DNA of 64,000 bases, taken from Lithocarpus polystachyus (Eukaryota > Streptophyta > Magnoliopsida > Fagales > Fagaceae). Under the pieces are notes generated by a model. The model saw nothing but the letters and a program-made list of their open reading frames with translations. It was not told where the DNA came from and did no database searches. Positions 44,062 through 56,351 of this stretch are shown piece by piece (the first letter of the stretch is position 1; each line of letters opens with the position of its first letter). The position numbers and the translations under genes were made by a program. The DNA lies in the NCBI GenBank assembly GCA_033629205.1, contig CM066165.1, positions 54,731,447-54,795,446 of the forward strand, written 5' to 3'.

Positions 44062-44952
44062 TATATATTTTATTATTTATTTTCAGTCATGTCTTATAAA
44101 CAGCATGCACTCATTGTAATGGAGGATTATTGAATAAAAAATCAGAAAAACGTGAGTTTTTGCTTCTTCTCTTGGTTCTTTAAGAACTGTGAACTTATTA
44201 GAGATTCTTTCTTGTGGCGTTTAAATTTTATACTTGCGGTTCATGATTCAGTTATAATCATTAGGTTAGGGTCTGTTACTTATATCTTTGGTTCGCATCT
44301 CATTTATAAACGTTGGGTCAGGGTTCTTATCAAAATCTGAATTTTAGCTTTCGTAGGCAAGTATTCGAATATTATTTGTTGGGTCTCAAAGTGTGTCGAT
44401 TGAGGTTCGCATCATTTGGTATCAGAGCACAAGTTCTAAAACCAGTTTTACTATCTCTTTATCTTTTGTTTCCTGTTATCATCCTATCTTGTTCCTTTTG
44501 TGTTCTTTATTCTTTGTCCTTATTTTGTGACGTGCACCAAGTCAAAATTGTGTACCAAGTTCAAAAAAAAAAAAAAAAAAAAAAAAGTGAAAAAAAAGAA
44601 AAGACGTCAGAAAAGAAAAAGAAAAAGAAATTGTTTGTAGTTTCAGTTCTCTTAAACCAAAATATTGTTTTCTTTTGTTCTCTTCCTTTGATTCATTGTT
44701 TATGTAATATTTTCTTGCCGTTGGTAGTGGTTTAAATACTACAAGTTGAATTTTTTGATCAAGTTTATTAGTTTAATGAAGAACTAAACAGGGGAAGCTA
44801 CGAGTGGAAAAAGGCAAGAGAGTGTGAGTCTAATATCAGGAAAAAACCAATTTAAGAGTGAAACACGAGCGTGAGTAACATAATTTGAGTGCAAACACGT
44901 GAGGGAGCATTGTGAGGAATTATTTCTAACATTTCTCTATAGTTTCAAAATT

Positions 44953-46078
44953 ATGTCTTCCAGGGGTAAAGCATCAAATAGAGAAGGAGGGGAGGAGTTG
45001 TCCTTAATGTTGCAGGCTATGCAACAACAATTTGAACACATGAACGTGGTGTTTAATGAGATTCAGGATCGGATGGATAGGCCAGACGCTGTTATTGCTA
45101 CTTTGCATGAGGAGCATCCCCAAAGAGTCCCTAATGCTAGAAGGTAAGAAAGGTGAGTGCGCGTGAATGATTCTGATGACGACCACGAGGATGAGTTCGA
45201 ATGAAGAGGATTAAGCTTCATTGAACAATTAGGGCAGGTTTGTGCTAAGGGGAGAAAGGCATGGTAGAGGTTTCCGAAGAGATCCGAGATGGCAAGATGG
45301 GATTGACTGAAACCTAGGAAACATCAAAATGAAAATACCATCGTTCCAAGGGAAAAACGATCCCGAAGCATACTTGGAATGGGAGAAGAAGGTGGAGTTG
45401 ATCTTTGAGTGCCACAATTACTCCGAGGAGAAAAAGGTAAAACTCGCTGTCATTGAGTTTACTAACTATGCTATTATATGGTGGGACCAACTTGTGATGA
45501 ACAGAAAGAGAAACCATGAGAGGCCTATTAAGATGTGGGAGGAAATGAAGGCCAGCATGGGGAGGTGGTTTATCTCTAGTCACTACTATAGAGACTTGTA
45601 TCAGAAATTACAGAGTCTTACTCAAGGCTATAGGAGTGTGGATGACTACCACAAAAAGATGGAGATTGCCATGATTTGGGCTAATGTAGAGGAGGATAGA
45701 GAAGTTACAATGGCAAGGTTTTTGAATGGGCTAAATTGGGATATTGCCAACGTGATAGAGTTGCAACACTATGTGGAGTTGGAGGATATGGTGCACATGG
45801 CAATAAAGGTGGAACGACAGCTTAAAAGGAAAGGAACTTGGTCATTTCAAAATCCTGGCTCCTCTGATTCATGGAGGTCGAATGGGAGGAAAGACGAAGA
45901 GGCTGTTTTTAAGTCCAAAACCGAACCACCAAAAAAGAGAGATGAAGTTCTCAGTGTCAACAAAGGTAAAAACAAATCCCAAACTCGTAATCATGATATT
46001 AAGTGTTTTCATTGTTTGGGAGTAGGTCATATAGTTTCACAATGCCCAAATAAGAGAACCATGATTGCACGAAAGTGA
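44953..46078 (+). pseudogene. gypsy gag, broken
   Basis: It starts MSSRGKASNREG with a short helix and an early stop near 45145. The main gag frame runs from 45329 to 46078: MKIPSFQGKNDPEAYLEWEK, WWDQLV, MWEEMKASM and a C-terminal zinc knuckle, CFHCLGVGHIVSQC. This is the retrotransposon gag fold found in plant gypsy elements. Stops between the two parts separate what was one polyprotein. Confidence 0.8.
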
Positions 46079-46233
46079 GGGTGATGATGATCAAATGCCA
46101 TCACTTGAGGATGCTTGTGACGATGATGTGGAGTACCATTGGAGGGTGAGTCACTTGTGGCTAGGCGTGCTTTAAGTGCCCAAGTCAAAGAGGATGACAT
46201 GGAACAACAAAGGGAGAACATTTTTCATACTAG

Positions 46234-46794
46234 ATGTCACATAACAACAAGGTATGTAGTATGATCATTGATGGGGGGAATTGTTCTAATGTGGCTAGCA
46301 CTGCTTTAGTTGAAAAATTGAATTTACTTACCTTGAAACACCTTAGACCGTATAAGTTGCAGTGTTTGAATGATTGCGGGGATGTTAAGGTAAATAAGCA
46401 AGTGCTAGTTTCTTTTTCAATTGGGAGGTACAAGGATGAAGTACTTTATGATGTTATTCCAATGCATGCGGCTCACATATTATTGGGTAGGCCATGGCAG
46501 TTTAATAGGAAGGTCAATCATGACGGGTTCAAGAATATGCATTCTTTTGTGAAAGAAAATAAAACCATTACTCTTGTATTATTGACTCCAAGACAAGTGT
46601 ATGAAGATCAAATGACATTGAAAAGAGAGAATGAGTTGAAAAAAAATTGTGAGATCGAGAGTTCAAAAAAAGGTGATGAAAAAGAGAGCGAAAGGAAAAA
46701 AGAGATTAAACAAAAAAAAAAAAAGAGAGTGAAAAGAAAAGACAGAGTCAAGAAAATGAGAGAAAAAAAAAAAATAAGCGAGTTTTTATGCTAA
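46234..46794 (+). pseudogene. gypsy aspartic-protease region
   Basis: The frame contains CSMIIDGGNCSNVASTALVE, then VLYDVIPMHAAHILLGRPWQ, the retropepsin-like domain of gypsy pol. The usual D-(S/T)-G reads DGG here, as in several plant gypsy lineages. Lysine-rich low-complexity sequence (EKKK repeats) follows before a stop. Confidence 0.75.
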
Positions 46795-46899
46795 GGTGAG
46801 TGATGTCAAGAGTGCTTTTTATACAAACCAGCCTATACTTGTACTCTTGTACAAAGAGGCATGTTTTAATATTAACGAACTTGACGAATCTTTGCCTAG

Positions 46900-48344
46900 T
46901 GTTGTTGTTTCTTTGTTGTAGGAATATGAGGATGTGTTTCTTAACGATGTGCCTATTGGATTGCCACCTATTAGAGGAGTAGAGCATCAAATTAATTTTG
47001 TGCCAGGTGCGACAATTTCTAATTGACCAACCTATAGGAGTAATTTGGAGGAGACAAAGGAACTTCAAAGGCAAGTTGAGGAGTTGTTGACCAAAGAACA
47101 TGTGAAAGAGAGCATGAGTCCGTGCGTGGTGTCAAGGCTGCTTGTGCCTAAGAAGGATGGAATTTGGAGAATGTGTGTTGATTGCAGAGCTATCAACAAC
47201 ATTACAGTAAAGTAGAGACATCCTATCCCTAGGCTAGATGCCATATTGGATGAATTGCATGGATCATGTATTTTCACAAAATTTGATTTGAAAAGTGGGT
47301 ATCATCAAATTAGGATGAAAGTGGGTGATGAATGGAAAACTGCCTTTAAAACTAAATATGGATTGTATGAGTGGTTGGTAATGCCTTTTAGTTTAACTAG
47401 TGCACCGAGTACATTCACGAGGTTAATGAATCATGCATTGCATGCGTTTATAGGCAAATTTGTTATGGTCTATTTTGATGATATTTTACTGTATAGCAAG
47501 AACTTACATGAGTATATCGATCATTTGCAATGCGTGTTTGCTGTTTTGAGAAAAGAAAAACTATATGCTAATTTAAAGAAATGTTTTTTTGCATAGACAA
47601 AGTTATGTTCCTTGGTTATGTTGTTAGTGCGAAAGGACTTGAGGTGGACGAGGAAAAGGTGAAGGCTATCAAAAAAAGGCCCACACCTAAGTCAATCATT
47701 GAGGTAAGAAGTTTTCATGGTTTGACTAGTTTTTATCGCCGATTTGTCAAAGATTTCAGTACACTAGCCGCACCACTCACTGAAATTGTTCAAAAATCTA
47801 TGGGATTTAAATGGGGTAGTGAGCAAGATTGTGCATTTATTGAAATTAAAGAAAGGTAATGTGGTGCTCCTTTATTAGAATTACTTAATTTTTCTAAAAA
47901 TTTTGAGATTGAGTATGATGTTTCAGGAATAGATATTGAAGCTGTTTTGATGCAGGAGAAGTGGCCAATAGCTTATTTTAGTGAAAATCTAAATGGGGCA
48001 GTTTTAAACTACCCAACATATGACAAGGAGCTTTATGCATTGGTGAGAGCATTGGAGACTTGGAAACATTACTTTTGGCCGAAAGAATTTGTCATACATA
48101 CTGACCATGAGCCCTTGAAGCACTTGAAAGGACAAGGTAAGTTGAATAGAAGACATGCCAAGTGGGTGGAATTCATTGAGACCTTCCCTTATGTAATCAA
48201 ATACAAACAAGGTAAGGAAAATATTATGGTTGATGCATTATCAAAAAGGTATGCCCTTGTTTCTATTTTAAATGCAAAGTTATTGGGATTTGAAAATGTT
48301 AAGGAATTGTATTCTAATAATGATGACTTTGCTAGTGTGTATGG
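46900..48344 (+). pseudogene. gypsy reverse transcriptase and RNase H, broken
   Basis: The RT blocks are VSRLLVPKKDGIWRMCVDCR, KFDLKSGYHQIRM, YGLYEWLVMPFSLTSAPSTF and the catalytic YFDDILLYS. They are followed by the connection domain (VDEEKVKAIKKRPTPKSIIE, SFYRRFVKDFSTLAAPLTEI) and RNase H (IAYFSENLNGAVLNYPTYDK, HTDHEPLKHL and KQGKENIMVDALSKR). Stops interrupt at about 47023 (ISN*PTYR), 47213 (TVK*RHP) and 47594. It ends where the copia LTR begins at 48345. Confidence 0.8.
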
Positions 48345-49706
48345 TGTTGGAAAATCTAGTTTTGTATCTCATACAAAACACACAGCGAAAGAAACAATCA
48401 CGGATCTACTTCATTCATGAGAGATAACATGTAACCTTGAATTCTAGAACAAAGAATAGAAAGCATACCTTGATGCTGTGAAATTCAAAACCAGGACTTG
48501 CGAATACCTTTAATCTTCATCTCAATTCTACATGGTGCCCAAAAAGTGTGGTCTCTCAATCAGTCTGTATGTTCGTTGTTTCTTAAAGAAAGTTCTTCTT
48601 CTTCTCCTTTTAGAGAAAAACTGTTTTCTTTTCTTTTTATCATACTTACATACTAACCACCTTGGTAGTTACTTTATTTAATAACTCTTATTAAATAAAA
48701 ACTGATTATCTATTTAAATTAGCCTTTTGGGCCTACCCAATTGGGCTTTAGTTTGTGTCTTGAGATGTCACCAAAAGAAACAAATAAGACTTTAGCTCCA
48801 ATGGGCCTTGGGCTTTTCTGTCAACTCTTGACAAGTCCAAAGTTACAATTAATTATATTTAATACCACTATATAAATATAATTGCACTCTAGGCTTTATT
48901 AATAAATTATATCCCAAAACTTTAATAATATCATTTGACCCCTCCATGAAATATCCATAGTGAACAAAGTCATAATAAACTGTCAATTTGTAAACAACTA
49001 ATTTATCCTTGAGTACCTAGTTTAATCTTTTAGTTATTCATATTTATTGAAATCCAATTTCAATAAATATAAACTTTAGTAACGCCCTGAATAACCAGTT
49101 CTCATTAAACTTATCTCAAGGGGATATTTCGTGTCTCTACAAAAGAGATTATGGATTCCATCTTGAGAATATGTATTCCCTCAACACTACGTGTGGTTAC
49201 CTAACATACTGAGGTTTTGACCATGAATATTAGATCTCACTCTTGATATATCAAAGTAACTTACATTTCTTGATCGAGTTCACTACCCTCTTAGGATTAA
49301 GAGTCTATGAAATTAGAAGTCGTGAGATTAATTATTCAGGTGACAGTTGTTGATTGAATAATTAATCTTACAGCGGTTCAGTTCAATATGTCTTAATTCT
49401 TAAGACATATCAACACATCAACTAGAATTTTTCACTTTCATGATCAAGAAAATCATCTTAGTTGATGTGTTATAGTCTTCGCAGATGAAATGCCCAATTT
49501 CATTACCGACTACAAACTATATTTTGAGTTTACAAGAAATTTGTGATTTATATTTTCTGTGACTAAATCACATAAATCACATACAATGCATCTCAAGGAC
49601 TATAAAAATGTCTCATTAGTTCACTTATAAATTGTCTCATATAATTAACCAATTTAATTATTTATGACATGCCAATAAATTGGATTTTAGGGCATAAATC
49701 CTAATA
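48345..49706 (-). mobile_element. Ty1/copia LTR 1 (3' LTR), minus strand
   Basis: Read on the minus strand it starts TATTAGGATTTATGCCC (first bases mutated from TGTTAGG) and ends near CAAAACTAGATTTTCCAACA. A polypurine tract GGGCAAGTGGGAGATT (49722-49707) lies next to it, so it is the 3' LTR of a minus-strand copia element. About 500 bp of internal DNA (49707-50224) follows with no open frame. Confidence 0.75.
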
Positions 49707-50224
49707 ATCTCCCACTTGCCCTCAAAGACAATTTACCAAATATCTAACATTTATTTCCCTTTAGAATAATTCATAAGGCAAGGTTTGGAAATAAGTTTCA
49801 GCCAGATTTATTGCATAAATTCTCTTTTCTACTACTACATTTCACGTACTCATATCTCCCTAATGAGATAATACTCACGCTGAATGGGTATCTTCATCAT
49901 CTAGGATGAACTCATATCTTGAAGTCTAACTTCATGAATCACAATCAAACTATAAGTCAGTATTTGTACAACTAGTAACCATCAAATCCTCACTTTAGTG
50001 GACAAGCATATAATCTCTCATTCTCCTAAGATATTTAAGTATATGCTTTACTCCCACTAAATTAAGTGATCTTAAATTTAATTGATATTTGCTTACTATG
50101 CCCACCGCAAAATAAATATTTAGCCTAGTATATAACATAGCATAAAGACTTCATATTAAAGTGGTATAAGGAAACGTCTTAATATACTCTTCCTTTTATA
50201 TGACTTAGGACTATAGTTCTATAT

Positions 50225-51662
50225 TGTTAGGAAATATACATGTTTGTATCGCATACAAAACATACGCAGTGGAAAATAAACGGATCTACTTCATTCGCAA
50301 TTGATAACATGCACTATGTAGGTTTCAGAATATAAGAACAAGAGAGTGTACCTTGATGCGGTGAAATTCAAAACCGAATGAAGAAGAACTCGGGAAGACT
50401 TTCAATCTTCATTCTAATTTCACTTGATGCCCAAGATGTGTGGTCTCTCAATCAGTTCTATGTTTTCTAGAGAGAATATGAAAGAGTATCTCTCTCCCTT
50501 ATTTTCATCACCTTACACATACAAACCATTTTATTCAATATAAAATTTTGTATGTTTCTCTCCACATAACTGATTATCTAATTGGGCTAGCCTTTTGGTC
50601 CTTTCCAATTGGGCTTTAGTGTATGGCTTGGAGTGGGACCAAAAGGGAACAAATAAGACACTAGCTCCAATGGGTCTTGGGCTTTTCTGTCAACTCTTGA
50701 CAAGTCCAAAGTTACCATTAATTATATTTAATACCACTATATAAATATAATTGCACTCTAGGCCTCATTAATAAATTATATCCTAAGACTTTATTGTACA
50801 TGCAACCCCTTCATAAAATATTCGTAGTAATACAAAGTTATGAATATATAGACTGCCACTTTGTAAATTACTACATCTTAATCCTTGAGTACCCGGTTTA
50901 ATCCTTTTGAGTTATTCACCATATATTTATAAAATCCAATTTCATAAATATATACTTTAGTCTTACTAAAGTGGTTAGGCCTAACTCTCTGAATAACTGT
51001 ACCCATTAAACTTATCTCAAGGGAATATTTTATATCTCTGTTAAGAGACTATGAATTCCATCTTGAGAATAAATGTTCCATCAACACTAAATGTGGCTGC
51101 CCAGCATACTGAGGTTTTGACCGTTACTTTAGATCTCACTCCTGATATATCAATGCAACCTACATTTCATGATCAGGTCCATTATTCTCTCAGGATTAAG
51201 AGTTCATGTGAATACAAGTCGTGAGATTTATTATTCAATTGACAGTCGTTAGGAGAATAATAAATCTCATAGCGGTCCAGTTCAATATGTCTTAACTCTT
51301 AAAACATATTAACATATTAACTAGAAGTCACCACTTCCATGATCAAAACAAATCATCGTAGTTAATATGTTATAGTCTTCGCAGATGAAATGCCCAATTT
51401 CATCACCGACTACGAACCAAAATTCTGAGTTTACAAAGAACTTGTGATCTATATCTTCTGTGACTAAATCACATAAATCACATACTATGCATCTTATGGA
51501 CTATTTGATAATGTTCGAATATTCATGTTACCATTATTTTAGATAAGAATAAAACAACTTTATTAAACACAACATTAAGTCATACATCATTTCTCACATA
51601 ATGTCATACATAATATCATATATAGCATCATACAATAGGATTTAAGGGCACATATCCTAACA
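50225..51662 (-). mobile_element. Ty1/copia LTR 2, minus strand
   Basis: It is bounded by TGTTAGGAAATATAC at 50225 and CATATCCTAACA at 51662 (+ strand). It shares most internal landmarks with LTR 1 (CTTCGCAGATGAAATGCCC, CTCAATCAGTTC and TCTTGACAAGTCCAAAG) but has a different terminus, GGATTTAAGGGCA, so it is a related subfamily. Confidence 0.75.
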
Positions 51663-53712
51663 TATATTTCATAAATATATACTTTAGTAATTTCTTACCA
51701 AAGTGGTTAGGCCCAATTCTCTGAATAACTGAACCCATTAAACTTATCTCAAGGGAATATTTTGCATCTTCGTTAAGAGACTAAATGTGGCTGCCCAACA
51801 TACTAAGGTTTTAACCATTATTTTAAATCTCATTCCTGATATATTAAAGCAACCTATATATCATGATCAGGTCCATTATCCTCTCAGGATTAAGAGTTCA
51901 TGTAAATAGAAGTCGTTAGATTTATTATTCAGTTGACAGTCATTAAGAGAATCATAAATCTCACAGCGGTTTAGTTCAATATGTCTTAACTCTTAAAACA
52001 TATCAACTAGAAGTCTCCACTTTCATGATCAAGACAAATCATCTTAGTTGATATATTATAGTCTTCGCATATGAAACGCCCAATTTCATCACCGACTACG
52101 AACTAAAATTCTGAGTTTACAAAGAACTTGTGACTTATGTCTTCTGTGACTAAATTGTTGGATAAATACATGTTTGTGTCACATACAAAACATATATAGC
52201 GGAAAATTAACGGATCTACTTTATTCGCAATTGATAACATGTACTATGTAAGTTTCAGAATTTAAGAACAAGAAAACGTACCTTGGTGTGGTAAAATTCA
52301 AAACAAAAAAATTAGAAGTACTTGGAAACACCTTTAATCTTCACTCCAATTCTAGTTAATGCCCAAGAAGTGTGGTCTCTCAATCAGTTTTCAAGGAGAG
52401 AATAAGAGAGTGTCCAACACTCATATACAAACCATTTCATGTTCTCATGTGATCATGAAAACCACTCAGAAAACTTTCTTGAAAAGCGCATGAAATTATA
52501 TGTTTCTCTCCTTATATATAACTAATTATCTAATTAGGGCCTTTTGACCCATTCCAATTAGGCTCTAGCATGTGGTTTGGAGAGGGACCAAAAGGAAACA
52601 AATAAGACTCTAGCTCCAATGGGCCTTGGATTTTTCTATCAACTCTTGACAAGTCCAAAGTTACCATTAATTATATTCATTACCACTAAATTGCACTCTA
52701 GGCTTTAATAATAAATTATATCCCAAGACTTTATTATACATGCAACCCTTTCATTAAAATATTCGTAGTAATACAAATCATGAATATAGACTGCTACTGT
52801 GAAGATTACTACATCTTAATTTTTGAGTACCCAATTTAATCTTTTATGTTTTTCATCATATATTTATGAAATCCAATTCTATAAATATATACTTTAGTAA
52901 CTCCTTACTAAAGTGGTTGTGTCCAACACTTTGAATAGCCAAACCCATTAAACTTATCTCAAGATAATATTTTATATCTTCGTTAAGAGATTATGAATTC
53001 CATCTTGAGAATATATGTTCCATCAACACTAAATGCGGCTGCCCAACATACTAAGATTTTAATCGTGACTTATAGATCTCACTCTTGATATATCAAAGTA
53101 ACCTACATCTCATGATCAAGTCTATTATTCTCTCAGGATTTAGAGTTGATGTAAATAAAAGTCGTAAGATTTATCATTCATTTGATAGTCATTAGGAAAA
53201 TAATAAATCTCAAAGCGGTCCAGTTCAATATGTCTTAACTCTTAAAACATATCAACATATCAACATATCAACTAGAAGTCTCCACTTCCATGATCAAGAC
53301 AAATCATCTTAGTTGATATGTTATAGTCTTCACAGATGAAATGCCCAATTTCATCACCGACTACGAACTAAAATTCTAAGTTTACTAAGAACTTGTGATC
53401 TAGATCTTCTGTGACTAAATCACATACTATGCATCTCATAGACTAAGATAATGTCACATTAATTCATTTAGAGATAGTCTCATATAATTAAATAATTTAA
53501 TTATTTATGACATGCGAATAAATTGGATTTTAGGGCATAAAACATACTATGCATCTCATGGACTATATGAAAATGTTCGAATATTCATGTTGCTGTTATT
53601 TTAGATAATAATAAAACAATTTTATTAATTACAACATAAAGTCATACATTAAGTCATACATAATGTCATCCATAACATCATACAATAGGATTTAAGGGCA
53701 CTAATCATAACA
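51663..53712 (-). mobile_element. Copia LTR fragment with a nested LTR (52156-53542)
   Basis: 51663-52155 and 53543-53712 are two parts of an LTR like LTR 2, closing at 53712 with ATAACA. Between them lies another LTR (52156-53542) starting TGTTGGATAAATAC and ending ATTTTAGGGCATAA, like LTR 1 but truncated at that end. So the cluster contains at least three LTR insertion events. Confidence 0.65.
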
Positions 53713-54657
53713 GGTCCATTTTAAGTCCTTGCAAGAATCAATGATAATGCATACAAGTTGGATCTTCCAAGTGAGTATAACATTAATGCTATATTTAATG
53801 TTTCTGATCTTTTTCTTTTTGATGTAGGTGACGATTCGAGGACGAATCCTTTAGAAGAGAGGGGGAATGATGAGAATCAACAAGTATTAAAGGATTCATT
53901 GCATGTTACAGTTGAGCCTATTACTAAAGCAAGATCCAAGAAGATCAAAGAAGCACTTAATGAGCTGATTTAAGAGATTTGGGCTGTTCTAACACAGGAC
54001 ATTCCAAGCTTGGCCTAAAGAAAGATGAAGGTGTAATAAATTTACTCCAAACTATTGAAGGCTGATTTGGTTTAATTGGGCGTGATTTATGATGTAGATT
54101 AATGGTTGATTAATAGATATTTTTCCTATTCTGGAGTTGCTAATTTCAGACCAAATCCACCTTAATTTTAGGCTTCTATTATTTAGAACGTTTTTTTAGC
54201 TATTTTCCTATTTTGGAGCTGCCAATTTTAGACCAAATCAACTTTAATTTAGGCTTTTGATATTTAGTATGTTTTTTTTTTTATATATTCCTATTTTCAG
54301 TCATGTCTTGTAAATAACATGCATTCATTGCAATGGAGGATTATTGAATAAAAAATCAGAAAAACGTGAGTTTTTGCTTCTTCTCTTGATTCTTCAAGAA
54401 CTGCAAACTTATTAGGGATTCTTTCTTGTGGAGTTCAAATTTTATACATTCGGTTCGTGATTTATTTATAATCATTGGGTCGGGGTCTGTTATTTATACC
54501 TTTGGTTTGCGTTTCATTTATAGACGTTGGGTTAGGGTTTTTATCAAAATCTGATTTTTATCTTTCTTGGGCAAGTATTCCAATATTATTTGTTGGGTCT
54601 CTAAGCATGTCGATAGAGGTTCGCATCAGTTATACATTGCAGTTATACAGGCTTCAT

Positions 54658-54857
54658 GTTGTGAGTTCCAGTTAATTCAACTGGTAAAGTCTCTAATGGT
54701 TGAATAAGAGATTTTGGGGTTCAATCACTGCTTACAACGAAGACCGATTAGTGTCTTGGTCTAATGATAAAGAGTTACTATCAGGGGTAGACGCCATGGA
54801 TTGAAACTCTCTCAACAAAAAAAAAAAAAAAAAAAAAAAAAAACAAAAAAAAAAAAA
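54658..54857 (+). mobile_element. tRNA-derived SINE
   Basis: It has an A-box-like TTAATTCAACTGGTAAAG, a B-box GGTTCAATC (54718-54726), then GTGTCTTGGTCTAATGATAA, GACGCCATGG and a long A-rich tail. The layout resembles the Au-type SINEs widespread in plants (from memory). It sits just outside the gypsy 3' LTR. No open frame. Confidence 0.75.
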
Positions 54858-55067
54858 ACAGTAGCTGCATGTTTTCAAATCAGATTGTTGATGTTTTGGT
54901 TTTGTTACCTTATAGAGAAGATGTGCTTTTGCCATCAATTTACAATATGCAAATATTTCCAAATATGCATTTGATATCAAGCAAAATAAACAAGAATGTC
55001 TAATAGGGGATCCTCGGTCCTGCTATAAAACACTAGTCTCCAATATTCAATTTTCAGAATTGGAACA

Positions 55068-56351
55068 ATGGAAAAGCATCTGTCTCTTATTTATTACATT
55101 TCCACCGTTTTCATAGTCACCGTGAGCTTATTGTGTAGGGCCACCACTGAAGGTAGTAAGGTAACTATCATCTACAATTTCCGGAAAATTAGTCCTCTTT
55201 TATTTAATGTCTAATACAAATGCATTGGCACCCTATTTGGTATAAATGAAACACTGCAAACTGTGACTTTATAGGGAAAACTTTATTAAGAGGCCCTTTT
55301 GATGATGATACAGCTTCACATTGTGTACATGGGTTCACTTCCTGAGGGAGAATACTCACCATTGTCTCTCCACCATCGTATGCTACAAAAATGTTGTTGG
55401 GGGCTGGTAATATTTCTAATTTTCAAGGTTACCTAAAGCATCAAACTATTCTAATAATTTCTGTGTGTGTGTCTGTGTGCGTAGTTCTGTAGAAAATTTA
55501 TTCATCAGAAGTTACAATAGGAGTTTCAATGGATTTGCTGCCAAGGTTACCAATTGTGAAAAGATAAAGCTTGCTAGTGAGTGCAGCAAGATTTAGAGTT
55601 GTATAATTGCCAAAATAGTTACACACACACACTCACATATATTTGGTGGGTCATAAGATTATAGTATAAACTATGGTATAAAGATCTATAAAGCACGGGT
55701 GTGTTTTTGGATTCGGGTGTGGGTGCGGGACTCGGTAATTTTTGAAAAAGTAGGGTGCGGTGATTAAAAAATTATTAAAAATATTTTTATTTATATTTTT
55801 ATATATTTCACTATTAAAATATTCTTAAAAAACACATTACTATGCCTTGATTCACAAAGCAAAGAAAGAAGAAGGCAAGAAACACAAAACAAAAAAGAAA
55901 ACACCAAAGAAGCAACAAATATTTAGAAAAAAAATTGAGGAAGGACAGATTTAGGATGTTTGGGCCTCATTCAAAGTCGATTTCGGTTGTTCTGGCGTGA
56001 TTCAAGGCAGATTTCGGCCTGTTTTGGCCGTTTCGGTCGTCGGCGAATACAACCCTATTCTGGTCGATATTGGTCCGATTCAGCGCAAATCTAAGCCCAT
56101 TCGGCACGAATCAAGCCGAGTCGGCTTGAATCCGTGGAAAAAAAAAAAAAAAAAAAACTCAGATGCGGCACCGACCCGTGGGCAGCCGCATCGGACGCCG
56201 CACCTCGAGTCGGGCCACGTCAGACTCTGGTGCGGCATCCTCCCAGCAGTGTTCGTGCTTTCTAGATGCAGATATGAAGGAGGTGGTCTCTGTTTTTCCA
56301 AGCAGAACTCTCCAACTTCACACAACAAGATCTTGGGACTTGTTGTACTAA
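55068..56351 (+). pseudogene. Cucumisin-like subtilase fragment, interrupted
   Basis: A TATA box (CTATAAAACA, 55023) precedes ATG 55068. Exon 1 (55068-55160) encodes a signal peptide (MEKHLSLIYYISTVFIVTVS, then LLCRATTEGSK) ending at a GT donor. Exon 2 (~55328) reads IVYMGSLPEGEYSPLSLHHR then MLQK. Exon 3 (~55488) reads SSVENLFIRSYNRSFNGFAA then KVTNCEKIKLAS. The sequence is then broken by ~680 bp of unrelated DNA (55579-56263) and resumes DMKEVVSVFPSRTLQLHTTR, SWD before a stop. These are the signal peptide, I9 propeptide and first residues of a plant subtilase. The catalytic domain is absent. Exon 2 also shifts frame. Confidence 0.8.
55579..56263. mobile_element. Unclassified insertion in the subtilase pseudogene
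   Basis: It splits continuous propeptide coding sequence. It contains (CA)n, a GGTGTGGGTGCGGG block, GGCC/TTCGG-rich repeats around 55990-56110, an A19 run at 56140 and CGGCACCGACCCGTG. No terminal repeats were identified. The GC-rich right part stands out from the AT-rich surroundings. Confidence 0.45.

Larger units (their letters stand above)
43588..54628 (+). mobile_element. Ty3/gypsy LTR retrotransposon, decayed, copia-interrupted
   Basis: The LTRs at 43588-44414 and 53868-54628 both run TGATGAGAATCAAC...GGTTCGCATCA. A primer-binding site TGGTATCAGAGC (initiator tRNA-Met type) lies at 44417-44428, and a polypurine tract AGAAGAGAGGGGGAA precedes the 3' LTR. Gag, protease, RT and RNase H follow in gypsy order. 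After RNase H the sequence jumps at 48345 into copia LTRs and resumes at 53713 with the pol C-terminus (YKLDLPSEYNINAIFNVSDL), so integrase is missing. The 5-bp flanks (AGTAA and GTTAT) do not match. A (TA)n run at 44017-44057 expands the 5' LTR. Confidence 0.85.

Noticed and set aside
43588..54628. A 5-bp target duplication for the gypsy element.
   Set aside because: The flanks read AGTAA and GTTAT, which do not match, so a simple single insertion is not supported at both ends.
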